A stretch of DNA of 56,732 nt, taken from contig CAZMHJ010000002.1 of assembly GCA_964566075.1 (NCBI GenBank), forward strand, positions 1 to 56,732, given 5' to 3'. Numbering within the stretch: position 1 is the stretch's first letter; every line of letters begins with the position of its first letter. This DNA comes from CAZMHJ01 sp964566075 (lineage in GTDB: Bacteria; Patescibacteriota; Saccharimonadia; Saccharimonadales; CAIOMD01). Below are positions 1 through 7,052 of the stretch, piece after piece. Below the pieces are notes generated by a model that searched no databases, was not told where the DNA came from, and saw only the letters and a list, made by a program, of their open reading frames with translations. The translations under genes were made by a program, and so were the position numbers.

Positions 1-58
1 TCCCGGGGGCCTCTTCATATTTGTTTTGGCAATAGTTTTTCTTGTGTACAATACGTAT

Positions 59-247
59 ATGAGTGAGCAGTTTCCAGAACAGCCGAAAGAATCATCTTCG
101 AGTCTTGATGGTATTGACGCAAAAAAGATACTTGCCGGAGCCGCCATTGCAGGCGCACTTGGGCTCGCAAGCCTTATTTATAAAGTTGCAAATGATAGGC
201 TCAAAAAAGACAGGATAGAAGGGCAGGTAGATAATGAAGATTTATAG
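59..247 (+). CDS. Small single-span membrane protein
   Basis: The product is 62 residues. It has a polar Ser/Glu-rich start, one hydrophobic stretch at about residues 23-43 (Ala/Gly/Leu-rich) and a charged C-terminus. I chose the ATG at 59 because a TACAAT hexamer at 47-52 ends six bases before it, which fits a leaderless mRNA; the upstream in-frame TTG at 26 would lie inside the promoter. The end overlaps exonuclease III by 14 nt, so the two are probably co-transcribed. I do not recognise the family and infer no function. Confidence 0.55.
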   Translation: MSEQFPEQPKESSSSLDGIDAKKILAGAAIAGALGLASLIYKVANDRLKKDRIEGQVDNEDL

Positions 248-1034
248 TTGGAACGTAAATGGTATCCGTGCCGTTTTAAATAAAGGGGCGTTTCAAGACT
301 TTTTAGCCAAGCACGACCCTGATATTTTGTGTTTACAAGAAACAAAAGCCCAGCGTGACCAAGTAGAGATTGATTTGCCGGGCTACCACGAATATTGGAA
401 CAGTGCGATTCGTAAAGGCTACAGTGGCACTGCTGTTTTTAGCAAAACTGAGCCACTTAGTGTTGCATATGGGTTCCCTGAGGACATACTTGCAAAGTAC
501 GATGTGACCGGTGACGAGTATGGAAATGCCAACGACGAAGGCCGTGTAACTGCTCTAGAATATCCCGAATTTTACGTAGTAACCGTCTACACACCAAATA
601 GCAAAGGCGATTTAAGCAGGCTAGAGCTGCGTCACAAGCACTGGGATCCAGCCTTTTTAGCTTATATGCAGGTACTAGAAGCCAAAAAACCGGTCTTATT
701 TAGCGGTGACTTAAATGTTGCTCACACCGAAGACGACCTGGCAAACCCAAAAGCAAATGTTGGCAAGCACGGTTTTACCAACGAAGAGCGCGAAGGCTTT
801 GATAATTTTGTAACGGCTGGTTATGTCGATACGTTTCGTATCTATACACCAACTGGTAATGGTCACTACACCTGGTGGACGCACTGGGCAAACGCCCGAG
901 CTCGCAACATTGGCTGGCGGATTGACTATTGGATGGCTAGCAAAGCCATTGCAGACCGCGTAAAAGCAGCCGCAATTCACGCAGATGTCATGGGCAGCGA
1001 CCACTGTCCGGTAAGTATCGAACTAAAGGATTAA
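234..1034 (+). CDS. xth: Exodeoxyribonuclease III (AP endonuclease)
   Basis: The product is 266 residues, normal for the ExoIII/APE1 family of Mg-dependent AP endonucleases and 3'-5' exonucleases, which cut abasic DNA in base excision repair. Family motifs are visible in order: WNVNG at 6-10, LQETK at 34-38 (metal-binding Glu36), GDLNV at 158-162, WRID at 228-231 and the C-terminal SDHCPV at 255-260 with the catalytic His257. It starts inside the end of the small membrane protein gene. It leads a run of closely packed genes for nucleotide and DNA maintenance, with the next start 3 nt downstream. Assignment to the family is firm; the split between exonuclease and AP endonuclease activity cannot be read from sequence. 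Confidence 0.95.
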   Translation: MKIYSWNVNGIRAVLNKGAFQDFLAKHDPDILCLQETKAQRDQVEIDLPGYHEYWNSAIRKGYSGTAVFSKTEPLSVAYGFPEDILAKYDVTGDEYGNANDEGRVTALEYPEFYVVTVYTPNSKGDLSRLELRHKHWDPAFLAYMQVLEAKKPVLFSGDLNVAHTEDDLANPKANVGKHGFTNEEREGFDNFVTAGYVDTFRIYTPTGNGHYTWWTHWANARARNIGWRIDYWMASKAIADRVKAAAIHADVMGSDHCPVSIELKD

Positions 1035-1037
1035 AAC

Positions 1038-1721
1038 ATGCCATTTAACCATAATCTGAGCCCCAGCATTCAAAATCAACTCAGTAAAAAAACGCTGGTG
1101 CCGATTGTGGGTCCATCTTCTGTTGGTAAGACAAGTGTTATCCGTGCCGTTTGCGAGGCTGACCCCTCATTTCACCGTACGGTAAGTTTTACGACCCGTA
1201 CACCGCGCGAAGACGAAGAGCCAGATACCTATAAATTCTTACCGAACACTGACGCGCAACGTCGTGAGATCATAAAAAAGTTTGAAGCCGGCGAACTCAT
1301 TCAGTTTGCTATCCACCCAACAACTTCGTTTATGTATGGCACCGGCATCAGCGAATATAGTGGTGTCTATAATCTACTCGACGTGCTTAGTAGTGAGGTA
1401 CAAGAATTTCAAGCCATGGGATTTGCCGCCTGCCGCACCGTTATGCTCGTTACAACTCCCGATGAGTGGGCAGAACGCTTTGATGGACACCACTTTGGGC
1501 CCGAAGAATCAAGCAAACGAATACGTGAGGGTATCGATAGCTTGCAATGGGGTCTCGAGCATGCCGGCGGGGTACGATGGATCGAAAACCGCACGGGTGA
1601 CATTGCCAGTGCGGTTGACCATGTGATTGCAATTGCGCATAACGAGCTCCATGAAAACGATGCCAGAGCCCGCCAAACTGGCGAACAACTATTACAGTAC
1701 CTGAAAACGAGGACCACATGA
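1038..1721 (+). CDS. Guanylate kinase-like P-loop protein
   Basis: The product is 227 residues. A P-loop, GPSSVGKTS, lies at 25-33, and the GMP-binding signature TTRTPRE follows at 52-58, with a Tyr-Lys-Phe shortly after and a YGT at 100-102, as in guanylate kinases (GMP + ATP to GDP + ADP). The usual middle segment with Asp-Ile-Asp is not recognisable; residues about 107-160 are divergent. It may therefore be a genuine but diverged Gmk or a relative with another substrate. It overlaps the next gene by 4 nt (ATGA), indicating translational coupling with the NUDIX gene. Confidence 0.75.
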   Translation: MPFNHNLSPSIQNQLSKKTLVPIVGPSSVGKTSVIRAVCEADPSFHRTVSFTTRTPREDEEPDTYKFLPNTDAQRREIIKKFEAGELIQFAIHPTTSFMYGTGISEYSGVYNLLDVLSSEVQEFQAMGFAACRTVMLVTTPDEWAERFDGHHFGPEESSKRIREGIDSLQWGLEHAGGVRWIENRTGDIASAVDHVIAIAHNELHENDARARQTGEQLLQYLKTRTT

Positions 1722-2194
1722 ACAAAGACGTACGCAGAACGCTACTATTTTTACAAAGGGATGGTGAAATCCTCCTCGCTATGAAAAAGCGTGGTTTTGG
1801 AGCTAATCGCTGGAACGGCGTTGGTGGTAAGTTAGAAACAGGCGAGAGTGTCGAAGACGCCTTGGTGCGTGAGTGCCAAGAAGAAATTGGTGTTACGCCT
1901 GTTTCGTATCATCAAGTCGCTGAGCTCGACTTTTATGGTGGCAGTACCGAAGAAGCGTGGAATATGTATGTCTACGCCTACCTGTGTGACGAATGGCAAG
2001 GTAAACCCGTAGAAACCGAAGAAATGGCACCAAAATGGTTTACTATCGCTGATATACCGTATACAGATATGTGGCAAGATGATGAGCATTGGCTGCCAAA
2101 AGTACTTAGTGGGGCGCTGATAAAAGCAACCTTTAATTTTGATGAGCATGATAACCTAATTTCACAAGAGGTTGCAGAGGTAGATTCACTATGA
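1718..2194 (+). CDS. NUDIX hydrolase, MTH1-like (8-oxo-dGTPase type)
   Basis: The product is 158 residues. The Nudix box runs from Gly37 to Val59, with Glu43, Arg51-Glu52 and Glu55-Glu56. The protein resembles eukaryotic MTH1 (NUDT1) more than short MutT: it has MKKRGFGA at 22-29, RWNG at 31-34 with Asn33, and a W-x-D-D motif at 119-122. In MTH1 the equivalent Asn and the two Asp residues contact the oxidised purine. The likely role is cleavage of oxidised purine dNTPs to monophosphates, keeping 8-oxoG out of DNA. It is coupled by ATGA overlaps to the gmk-like gene upstream and the HAD phosphatase downstream. Substrate is inferred. Confidence 0.88.
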   Translation: MNKDVRRTLLFLQRDGEILLAMKKRGFGANRWNGVGGKLETGESVEDALVRECQEEIGVTPVSYHQVAELDFYGGSTEEAWNMYVYAYLCDEWQGKPVETEEMAPKWFTIADIPYTDMWQDDEHWLPKVLSGALIKATFNFDEHDNLISQEVAEVDSL

Positions 2195-2904
2195 GTAAGC
2201 TTTTTGCGGTGTTTGATATTGATGGCACGTTAGTGCGTTGGCAAATGTTTCATGCCATCGTACACCATCTTGGTAAGCAGGGATATATTGACCCAAAAAC
2301 GCACGAAGCCATTCGGGCAGCTCGCATGATTTGGAAGAACCGTGACAGCTGCGAATCGTTTAGTCACTACGAAACATTACTCGTCCACGCGTATCTAAAC
2401 TCACTCAAAACCATCGACCCTGTAAAGTATGATGCTATCGTCGATGAGGTCTTTACCGAGTACAAAGATCAGTTATTTGTCTATACCCGAGATTTGCAAA
2501 AAGAGCTTAAAAAGCAGGGCTACTTTTTACTTGCAATATCTGGTTCGCAAGATGAAATTATCCAAAAATTGGCAGCGTATCATGGTTTCGACGACGCCAT
2601 TGGGGCAAAGCTTATCAAACAAAATGGCAGCTATACCGGTGAAATTGACACGCCCGTACACAACAAGGCGGCAGCCCTTGACGTATTAGTAAACAAGCAT
2701 CGTCTTAGTTACGAAAAAAGTGTTGGCGTAGGGGATACGGGTGGTGATATACCCATACTCGCCAAAGTTGAGCGTCCAATCGCATTTAACCCTAATCGTG
2801 AACTATTTGAAGCTGCACAAGCAAATGGTTGGGATATTGTTGTCGAACGAAAAAACGTAGTGTATCAGCTACAAAAGGCAAGCAATGGATACCTTTTGGC
2901 GTAG
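2191..2904 (+). CDS. HAD-IB family phosphatase (SerB-like)
   Basis: The product is 237 residues. HAD motif I is FDIDGT with Asp9 and Asp11, motif II is SGSQ at 117-120, a conserved Lys lies near 159, and motifs III/IV are VGVGDTGGDIPIL at about 178-190. The helical cap between motif I and motif II fits subfamily IB (phosphoserine phosphatase-like). The substrate is unknown; the operon context suggests a nucleotide monophosphate or another small phosphate ester, but this is inference. The start overlaps the NUDIX stop (ATGA), and the last 20 nt overlap the next gene. Confidence 0.85.
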   Translation: MSKLFAVFDIDGTLVRWQMFHAIVHHLGKQGYIDPKTHEAIRAARMIWKNRDSCESFSHYETLLVHAYLNSLKTIDPVKYDAIVDEVFTEYKDQLFVYTRDLQKELKKQGYFLLAISGSQDEIIQKLAAYHGFDDAIGAKLIKQNGSYTGEIDTPVHNKAAALDVLVNKHRLSYEKSVGVGDTGGDIPILAKVERPIAFNPNRELFEAAQANGWDIVVERKNVVYQLQKASNGYLLA

Positions 2905-3682
2905 GCAAGAGCTCACTAAGCCGTTATTTGAAGACCTTGTATGGAGCCGGCCCGAACAAAAATCGTTGGCTGGCAAACTTTTAATAATTGGTGGTAATGC
3001 CCATGCTATCGGCGCTCCAAGCGAGGCGTACCAGCGCGCCTTGCAGCAAGGTATTGGTGAAGTAAAAGTAGCCTTACCGGACAAAACACGCAAACTGCTC
3101 GGGCCAAAAGTACCGACCGATATTGAGTTAGCACCGAGTACGCTCAGCGGTAGCTTTAGCACCAAAGCAGAACGAGATTTGCAAGGATATATTAGTTGGG
3201 CTAATGCCACGTTTTTTGCGGGTGATATTGGTCGCAATAGCGAAACCGCTATTTTATTAGAGTCAATCACCCAAAAGATGCCCGGTTTACAGATATACAC
3301 GCGTGACGCGGTTGATTATTTTTATGCCCACCCAGCCACATTGTTAGATCGCGAAGATACACTTATCGTCGTCACTATCGCTCAGTTACAAAAACTCTGC
3401 ACGGCCGTATCGTTTCGTACTCCGATTACCTACAGTATGGGGATTGTTGCTCTCTGTGAGGCCTTACACGCACTCACCAGCCTGTATAAAGTACATATCT
3501 GTGTGCTTGACGGCTCGACAATCGTGACAGCTGTACAAGGGCAGTGTATCAGTACCAAGTTACCCGCCGAACCGGAACAGTGGCGGCTCAAGACCGCAAC
3601 CGTTGCCAGCGTATGGTGGCTCCAAAACCCCACTAAGCCACTCGAATCAATTGCAACAGCAATCACGCAATTACAGTGGTAG
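2885..3682 (+). CDS. Ribokinase-fold protein resembling NAD(P)HX dehydratase (diverged)
   Basis: The product is 265 residues. The segment GKLLIIGGNAHAIGAPSEA at about 30-48, followed by an Ala/Gly-rich helix and a VKVALP strand, has the layout of the YjeF C-terminal/CARKD fold (ADP-dependent NAD(P)H-hydrate dehydratase). The usual catalytic and phosphate-binding glycine-rich motifs near the C-terminus are not recognisable. It may be a degenerate member or a paralogue with another role. It overlaps the HAD gene by 20 nt and is the last gene of the operon; the following gene has its own promoter. Fold assignment is tentative. Confidence 0.4.
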   Translation: MDTFWRRQELTKPLFEDLVWSRPEQKSLAGKLLIIGGNAHAIGAPSEAYQRALQQGIGEVKVALPDKTRKLLGPKVPTDIELAPSTLSGSFSTKAERDLQGYISWANATFFAGDIGRNSETAILLESITQKMPGLQIYTRDAVDYFYAHPATLLDREDTLIVVTIAQLQKLCTAVSFRTPITYSMGIVALCEALHALTSLYKVHICVLDGSTIVTAVQGQCISTKLPAEPEQWRLKTATVASVWWLQNPTKPLESIATAITQLQW

Positions 3683-3686
3683 TACT

Positions 3687-3715
3687 TTGCATATATCTAT
3701 ATATTATGTTATAAT
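3687..3715 (+). promoter_or_regulatory. Sigma-70-like promoter for the gene at 3725
   Basis: TTGCAT (3687-3692) and a consensus TATAAT (3710-3715) are separated by 17 nt. The ATG at 3725 follows the -10 by nine bases with no room for a Shine-Dalgarno site, so the transcript is probably leaderless. Confidence 0.75.
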
Positions 3716-3724
3716 TTGCATCCT

Positions 3725-4591
3725 ATGAATCGGCATTTAGAACGACGTATCGAGCTTGTCGCGCGCAAGGGCTTTGAACAGTCCTATTTAAGTGCGCAGA
3801 TGCAGCTTGCTGGTATTGCCGAAATACAATCTCCTGAAGACGATTCGTGGATGACACGTTTAGAATCTGCTCGGATCGATTTGTTCGATGCGATTGGTAA
3901 GACAGAAGACGCAACCCAGTATTACAAGGCGTACATAATGTATATTGCAGCGCCATTGTTTACGCTCCCACTCTTAAAAGGAACAGTCGATGACAAAATT
4001 TTGAATAGCAATTTTAAAGCCATTCGTAAAGAATTTGTACAAATAACAAGGCAGATTGGCGAAGATACGACTGCCTCTCGGGAAATGTATCGACAAGCAT
4101 TAACGCAAGAAGAAGCTGATATGTTTTTAAAAAGTCACGGCGAGCTGCTTGGGATTGGTAGCGAAGCTGCCATTATGGCGTCGCTGCTCACAATGCCCAT
4201 CTACGAGCGCGGGTATATACCGTTACCTGCATTCACCTGGGAAGATGACGGCAAATACAATCTTTTGCACCACCGCTATGCTGACTCAGCTGACGAAAGC
4301 ACCCTCATTGACATTAAGCTTGTCCCACTCGATAACAACACGCTACCAATAAAAATTCAGGTTAAAACGCGCGCCCGTGATGCCAAAAAGTACGCCGGCG
4401 ATATTACTGTCATCAACTGTCTTGACGTAGTAAACGCTATTAGCCCCGGCAAAGGAATTTTGACTTTACCAGAACTTTTTAGCAGTATTTCAGATAACAC
4501 CGAACGAGCAAAAATGATGCAAACCGTGGGTGCATTACTTGCACGTCAGCTCGGCATACATCCAACCACATCTGATGAACTCGTTGGCTAA
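3725..4591 (+). CDS. Hypothetical protein, soluble, about 288 aa
   Basis: The product is soluble, with no signal peptide or membrane segment. The N-terminal two thirds is mostly helical and charged. A beta-rich part at about residues 195-230 includes TLIDIKLVPL and IKIQVKTRAR. The spacing of Asp, then a hydrophobic strand and Q-V-K, loosely resembles a PD-(D/E)XK nuclease core, but no convincing full motif can be traced. The ATG is set by the strong promoter nine bases upstream; the in-frame TTG at 3716 lies too close to the -10. I do not recognise the family. Confidence 0.6.
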   Translation: MNRHLERRIELVARKGFEQSYLSAQMQLAGIAEIQSPEDDSWMTRLESARIDLFDAIGKTEDATQYYKAYIMYIAAPLFTLPLLKGTVDDKILNSNFKAIRKEFVQITRQIGEDTTASREMYRQALTQEEADMFLKSHGELLGIGSEAAIMASLLTMPIYERGYIPLPAFTWEDDGKYNLLHHRYADSADESTLIDIKLVPLDNNTLPIKIQVKTRARDAKKYAGDITVINCLDVVNAISPGKGILTLPELFSSISDNTERAKMMQTVGALLARQLGIHPTTSDELVG

Positions 4592-4677
4592 AGTAGTAGG
4601 GAATCAATTGTATCTCTGTTACGATAAAGTACGAATCTGCAAGCCGTACGCTAACCGAATTTAAATCCGGTTCATGG

Positions 4678-5532
4678 GTGTTTGCCGATGATCCAAATGC
4701 AGACGAAATCACTCAATTACTCACCTTGGGACTCGACGAAGGACTTATTGAAGACGCACTTGATGCCGACGAAGTACCTCGCTTTGAAGTAGAAGACGGC
4801 ATTACTTATTTATTTACCCGTTTTGCATACAAAAATGGTTCAAATAAAGTGGTGACTGCACCAATAATGATTGCCGTAAGCCCAAAATTTATTTTGACAT
4901 TAACAACCGTGAATTCAATAAAACTCAAACAGTTTGCCGAAAAAGGCGATGATAACATAACAACACGCCGCTCAGAACTCTTGCTCGAAATCCTCGAACT
5001 ATTACTCGAAACCTATGCGACCCAACTCAATAGCATTAACAAACAAATTAGGGCAGCCCGCAATAGCCTTAATGTGCGCCGCGTGAGTAATAAAGACTTT
5101 GTGCAGTTTGTTGAAATAGAAGACGTATTAAACGAGTTTTTAGGTGACTTAGTACCCGCTAATAATGTCTTGCAAAATTTAACTGGCAGGCGAAAAAACC
5201 TTTCGTTTGATGAAGAAGATCGCGATTTAATTGAAGATTTACAGCTATCAGCTACTCAGCTAATCGATACGATCCGCGGCAGCCTTAAAACGGCAGTTAA
5301 CATTCGCGAGGCCTACACGAATATCGCTACCAATAACCTTAACCGTCAGGTTAAAATTTTGACCACTTTGACAGTTGTCTTAACCATACCAACGATTATT
5401 GGTAGCTATTGGGGGATGAATGTCAATGTACCCCTACACAACAATGCGCACGCGTTTATTTTTATACTACTCGGTTCGGCGGGTGTAGCCGGCATCATTC
5501 TAGCTGTCTTCCGCAAAAACGGCTGGTTGTAA
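4678..5532 (+). CDS. corA: CorA-type divalent cation transporter (start uncertain)
   Basis: A cytosolic alpha/beta N-domain is followed by long helices and two C-terminal membrane segments (about 225-248 and 255-277). The family-defining Gly-Met-Asn selectivity motif follows the first at about 246-248 (YWGMNV). CorA proteins form pentameric Mg2+/Co2+ channels in the inner membrane. GTG at 4678 is the first usual start codon in frame, but codons 4612-4677 read as a typical CorA N-terminus (ISVTIKY, then LTEFKSGSWVF), and this open stretch reaches back to 4600 without ATG, GTG or TTG. Translation may begin at a non-standard codon (ATC 4612 or ATA 4624), or the sequence may carry an error. Confidence 0.88.
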   Translation: MFADDPNADEITQLLTLGLDEGLIEDALDADEVPRFEVEDGITYLFTRFAYKNGSNKVVTAPIMIAVSPKFILTLTTVNSIKLKQFAEKGDDNITTRRSELLLEILELLLETYATQLNSINKQIRAARNSLNVRRVSNKDFVQFVEIEDVLNEFLGDLVPANNVLQNLTGRRKNLSFDEEDRDLIEDLQLSATQLIDTIRGSLKTAVNIREAYTNIATNNLNRQVKILTTLTVVLTIPTIIGSYWGMNVNVPLHNNAHAFIFILLGSAGVAGIILAVFRKNGWL

Positions 5533-5544
5533 TTCTAGAATCGT

Positions 5545-5632
5545 TGGTACCGCAGGCCGGACTTGAACCGGCACGAGCGTAACGCTCACAAGATTTTGAG
5601 TCTGGCGTGTCTACCAATTCCACCACTGCGGC
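5545..5632 (-). tRNA. tRNA-Leu (anticodon CAA)
   Basis: On the minus strand the 88-nt gene folds as a class II tRNA. The acceptor stem is GCCGCAG with CTGCGGT, the discriminator is A, and CCA is encoded. The T arm is GCCGG-TTCAAGT-CCGGC, and there is a long variable arm GAGCG-TTA-CGCTC. The anticodon loop CTCAAAA gives CAA, reading UUG. The anticodon stem has one apparent mismatch (C28 against T42). It is transcribed opposite to corA and to the sortase gene. Confidence 0.95.
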
Positions 5633-5679
5633 ATCAAATGGTTCCGATATAACTGTTAAATGATGTACCTTCGGTACTG

Positions 5680-5695
5680 TTCCACCACTGCGGCA
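5680..5695 (-). repeat. Partial copy of the tRNA-Leu 5' end
   Basis: Sixteen bases identical to 5618-5633 (the first 15 nt of tRNA-Leu plus one flanking base) recur 62 bp away in the same orientation, just upstream of the mature 5' end. The rest of the tRNA is absent. A perfect GTACC-TTC-GGTAC hairpin lies beside it. Confidence 0.8.
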
Positions 5696-5735
5696 CAGAC
5701 GAGCTTAGAATTACCTAAAGCAGGGGTAATTGTAC

Positions 5736-5741
5736 TATAAT
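5736..5741 (+). promoter_or_regulatory. -10 element upstream of the sortase gene
   Basis: TATAAT within ACTATAATTA, 45 nt before the sortase ATG. No convincing -35 is seen at the ideal distance. Confidence 0.4.
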
Positions 5742-5786
5742 TAATGCATCACTAAAAGCCTTTAAGACAGATACTCGCACTAAAAG

Positions 5787-7052
5787 ATGAGCCAAGCACC
5801 CAGTGAATTACCACTGCCGCAACAAGATCAGCCTGCACCACGTCAGACAAATTCAGAGGCGGTCGATTTAATACGCCAAAAAGTTGCCGGTGTATACGGA
5901 GACGAGCCTTCGGCAAAAGAAGAAGAAAAAGAGATTAAGAATCTTGGCGCTACTTCTAAGCACCAAGAATTTATCGCAAAACTCATGAACTCTGGTAAAT
6001 CACTCGTAGAAGTGCAAACAGCGTGGCACTTATACTACCAAAATCTACCGGATCGCGAAAAACACGAAGTTTGGCAAGAGTTTTATGCTAACCATGCCCG
6101 CAGTGCACAGCTTTTACGAGAAGAGCCTACAAAAGCTCATAATAAGCCCCCGACACACACCCCTCATGTACCACTAACACACACTGTGGGCCATGTTGAT
6201 TCGTTTAATATACCTACAGACCACACTAAGACCAAAAGTGCTGATGAGCTAAAAAAACAGCTCCTTACCAATGTTACAGGTGGCCGTAAGCTCAAAAAGA
6301 AGCACCATATTCAGTCGCTCTTATTCGGACTCGGAATGGGTGCAATAGTGATTTTTATTTTTATGTTTGGATTCTTTAACGAACGCTTTATCGCGCCGTT
6401 TATTACGCCAAGCCGAACGGTCAGTAACACACCAATTATTGTCGATCCTACCGCTAGCAATGCTGTTGGTTCTGAAAGTAAGGTAATTATCCCTAAAATT
6501 AATGTCGAAGTACCTGTTGTATACGATGTACCAAGTATCGGCGAAAAAGATTTACAGTCAGCGCTTGAGCGGGGTGTGGTGCATTATCCTCAATCACCAG
6601 TGCCTGGTCAAAATGGTAACGTCGTTGTGGTTGGTCATTCGTCAAATAATATTTTCAATCATGGTAAATATAAATTTGCGTTTGTCTTGCTTAGTAAGCT
6701 CGAAGTAGGCGACACCTTTATGCTCAATTATGGTGGGCAACGGTACATATATAAGATTTACGAGAAAAAAATTGTGAGCCCAACCGATGTATCTGTGCTT
6801 GGGCCAACCGATAAAGTTGCAACTGCGACACTGATTACCTGTGACCCGCCAGGGACAGCTCTACATAGGCTTGTCATTATTGGCGAACAGATTAGCCCAG
6901 CAACTAACAATAATGTTGCCGCCAATCCTGTTGCAACGAGTGCTAATCAACCAAAAGTATTACCGGGCAATGCAGAAAGCTTATTCCACCGCTTATTCGG
7001 CTGGTTGTATGACTCAGCAGATAGTGGCGATGCTACAACTTCATCAAACTAA
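5787..7052 (+). CDS. Sortase family protein with long cytosolic N-terminus
   Basis: The product is 421 residues. Residues 1-170 are polar and partly His/Pro/Thr-rich (likely cytosolic), a membrane span lies at about 176-197, and an extracellular sortase beta-barrel follows from about 230 to 370. Catalytic residues are visible: His284 in VVGHSS, Cys352 in TLITCDPPG and Arg361 in LHRLV. Sortases cut a sorting signal and join proteins to the envelope or to pilin subunits. The class looks D/E-like, but I am not certain. The N-terminal region is unusually long for a sortase. No LPxTG-type protein is seen in the window. The stop codon overlaps that of the converging PEGA gene. Confidence 0.88.
   Translation: MSQAPSELPLPQQDQPAPRQTNSEAVDLIRQKVAGVYGDEPSAKEEEKEIKNLGATSKHQEFIAKLMNSGKSLVEVQTAWHLYYQNLPDREKHEVWQEFYANHARSAQLLREEPTKAHNKPPTHTPHVPLTHTVGHVDSFNIPTDHTKTKSADELKKQLLTNVTGGRKLKKKHHIQSLLFGLGMGAIVIFIFMFGFFNERFIAPFITPSRTVSNTPIIVDPTASNAVGSESKVIIPKINVEVPVVYDVPSIGEKDLQSALERGVVHYPQSPVPGQNGNVVVVGHSSNNIFNHGKYKFAFVLLSKLEVGDTFMLNYGGQRYIYKIYEKKIVSPTDVSVLGPTDKVATATLITCDPPGTALHRLVIIGEQISPATNNNVAANPVATSANQPKVLPGNAESLFHRLFGWLYDSADSGDATTSSN

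Noticed and set aside
5618..5695. Prophage or island attachment site at tRNA-Leu
   Set aside because: No integrase is nearby, the repeat matches the tRNA 5' end rather than the usual 3' end, and only 62 bp separate the copies.
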